Shown piece after piece: positions 6,644 through 6,850 of a stretch of DNA of 6,850 nt; positions within the stretch are counted from its first letter, which is position 1; each line of letters starts with the position of its first letter. Where the stretch lies: assembly GCA_007116865.1 (NCBI GenBank), contig SKHR01000056.1:1-6850 (forward strand), given 5' to 3'. The position numbers were made by a program, and so were the translations under genes. Below the pieces are notes generated by a model, which saw nothing but the letters and a program-made list of their open reading frames with translations, searched no databases and had not been told where the DNA came from. Source of the stretch: Marinospirillum sp. (GTDB taxonomy: Bacteria > Pseudomonadota > Gammaproteobacteria > Pseudomonadales > Halomonadaceae).

Positions 6644-6850
6644 TTAAGCAATTTGTGCTTTCAGTTTTTCATTGCGCCGCCGCAGCCACTCCATCACTAA
6701 CAGCAGGAGCACTGACAGCAGAATCAGGATGGTCGCCATGGCCGCGATCGCCGGGCTGATATTTTCACGAATACCGGAAAACATCTGCATCGGCAGGGTG
6801 CGCTCCGAGGGGCTGGCAATAAACAGCGCCACGACCACTTCATCAAAAGA
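6644..6850 (-). CDS. polyamine-type ABC transporter permease, C-terminal fragment
   Basis: Only the last 68 codons are present. The frame is open through the window edge, where it reads SFDEVVVALF, so the true start lies outside. It resembles PotC/YdcV-like inner-membrane permeases of spermidine/putrescine importers. The stretch FDEVVVALFIASP followed by TLPMQMFSGIRENISP is characteristic of that group. After it comes the last transmembrane helix (IAAMATILILLSVLLLLVMEWL) and a positively charged tail (RRRNEKLK), which fits a cytoplasmic C-terminus. It stops 24 nt before the gabD-like gene on the same strand, so cotranscription is likely. ATP-binding, substrate-binding and second permease genes would be expected upstream. 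Substrate could be putrescine, cadaverine, GABA or 5-aminovalerate; the enzymes beside it suggest an amine or omega-amino acid. Confidence 0.9.
   Translation of the reverse strand, partial: SFDEVVVALFIASPSERTLPMQMFSGIRENISPAIAAMATILILLSVLLLLVMEWLRRRNEKLKAQIA

Overview
The window looks like chromosomal DNA from a free-living gammaproteobacterium, possibly a marine or Oceanospirillales/Pseudomonas-like lineage. This rests on moderately high GC, clear Shine-Dalgarno sites, GabT and GabD proteins that resemble the Pseudomonas and E. coli enzymes by eye, and a TRAP-type binding protein. The lineage is inferred and no species is claimed. There are no RNA genes, insertion sequences, CRISPR arrays or other mobile-element signatures. 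About 88% of the window is coding.

Layout: (1) 27-989, minus strand, is a periplasmic TAXI-family TRAP transporter solute-binding protein. (2) 990-1308 is a divergent intergenic region. It is AT-rich in places and carries two copies of the same perfect 16-bp palindrome, one near each likely promoter. (3) 1309-2490, plus strand, is glutaryl-CoA dehydrogenase (gcdH). (4) 2503-2529 is a strong intrinsic terminator with a UUCG loop. It lies between gcdH and the next co-oriented gene. (5) 2543-3784, plus strand, is a family III (CaiB/BaiF) CoA-transferase, very likely the glutarate CoA-transferase that supplies GcdH. (6) 3812-3839 is a hairpin terminator shared by two converging transcription units. 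(7) 3844-5118, minus strand, is a GABA/5-aminovalerate aminotransferase. (8) 5168-6619, minus strand, is a succinate/glutarate-semialdehyde dehydrogenase. (9) 6644-6850, minus strand, is the C-terminal end of a polyamine-type ABC transporter permease that runs off the window.

Together the four enzymes make a continuous route: 5-aminovalerate to glutarate semialdehyde (aminotransferase), to glutarate (dehydrogenase), to glutaryl-CoA (CoA-transferase), to crotonyl-CoA plus CO2 (GcdH). This is the lower delta-aminovalerate branch of lysine or cadaverine catabolism. The first two enzymes would also convert GABA to succinate, and the linked polyamine-type permease fits putrescine/GABA use equally well. 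The TAXI protein sits divergently beside gcdH and may bind an acid feeding this route. No regulator gene is in the window, but the paired palindromes imply one.

The pathway itself is known. The less ordinary points are the duplicated palindrome in the divergent promoter region, the terminator inside the gcdH/CoA-transferase unit, and the TAXI-gcdH pairing. I found no convincing undescribed system.
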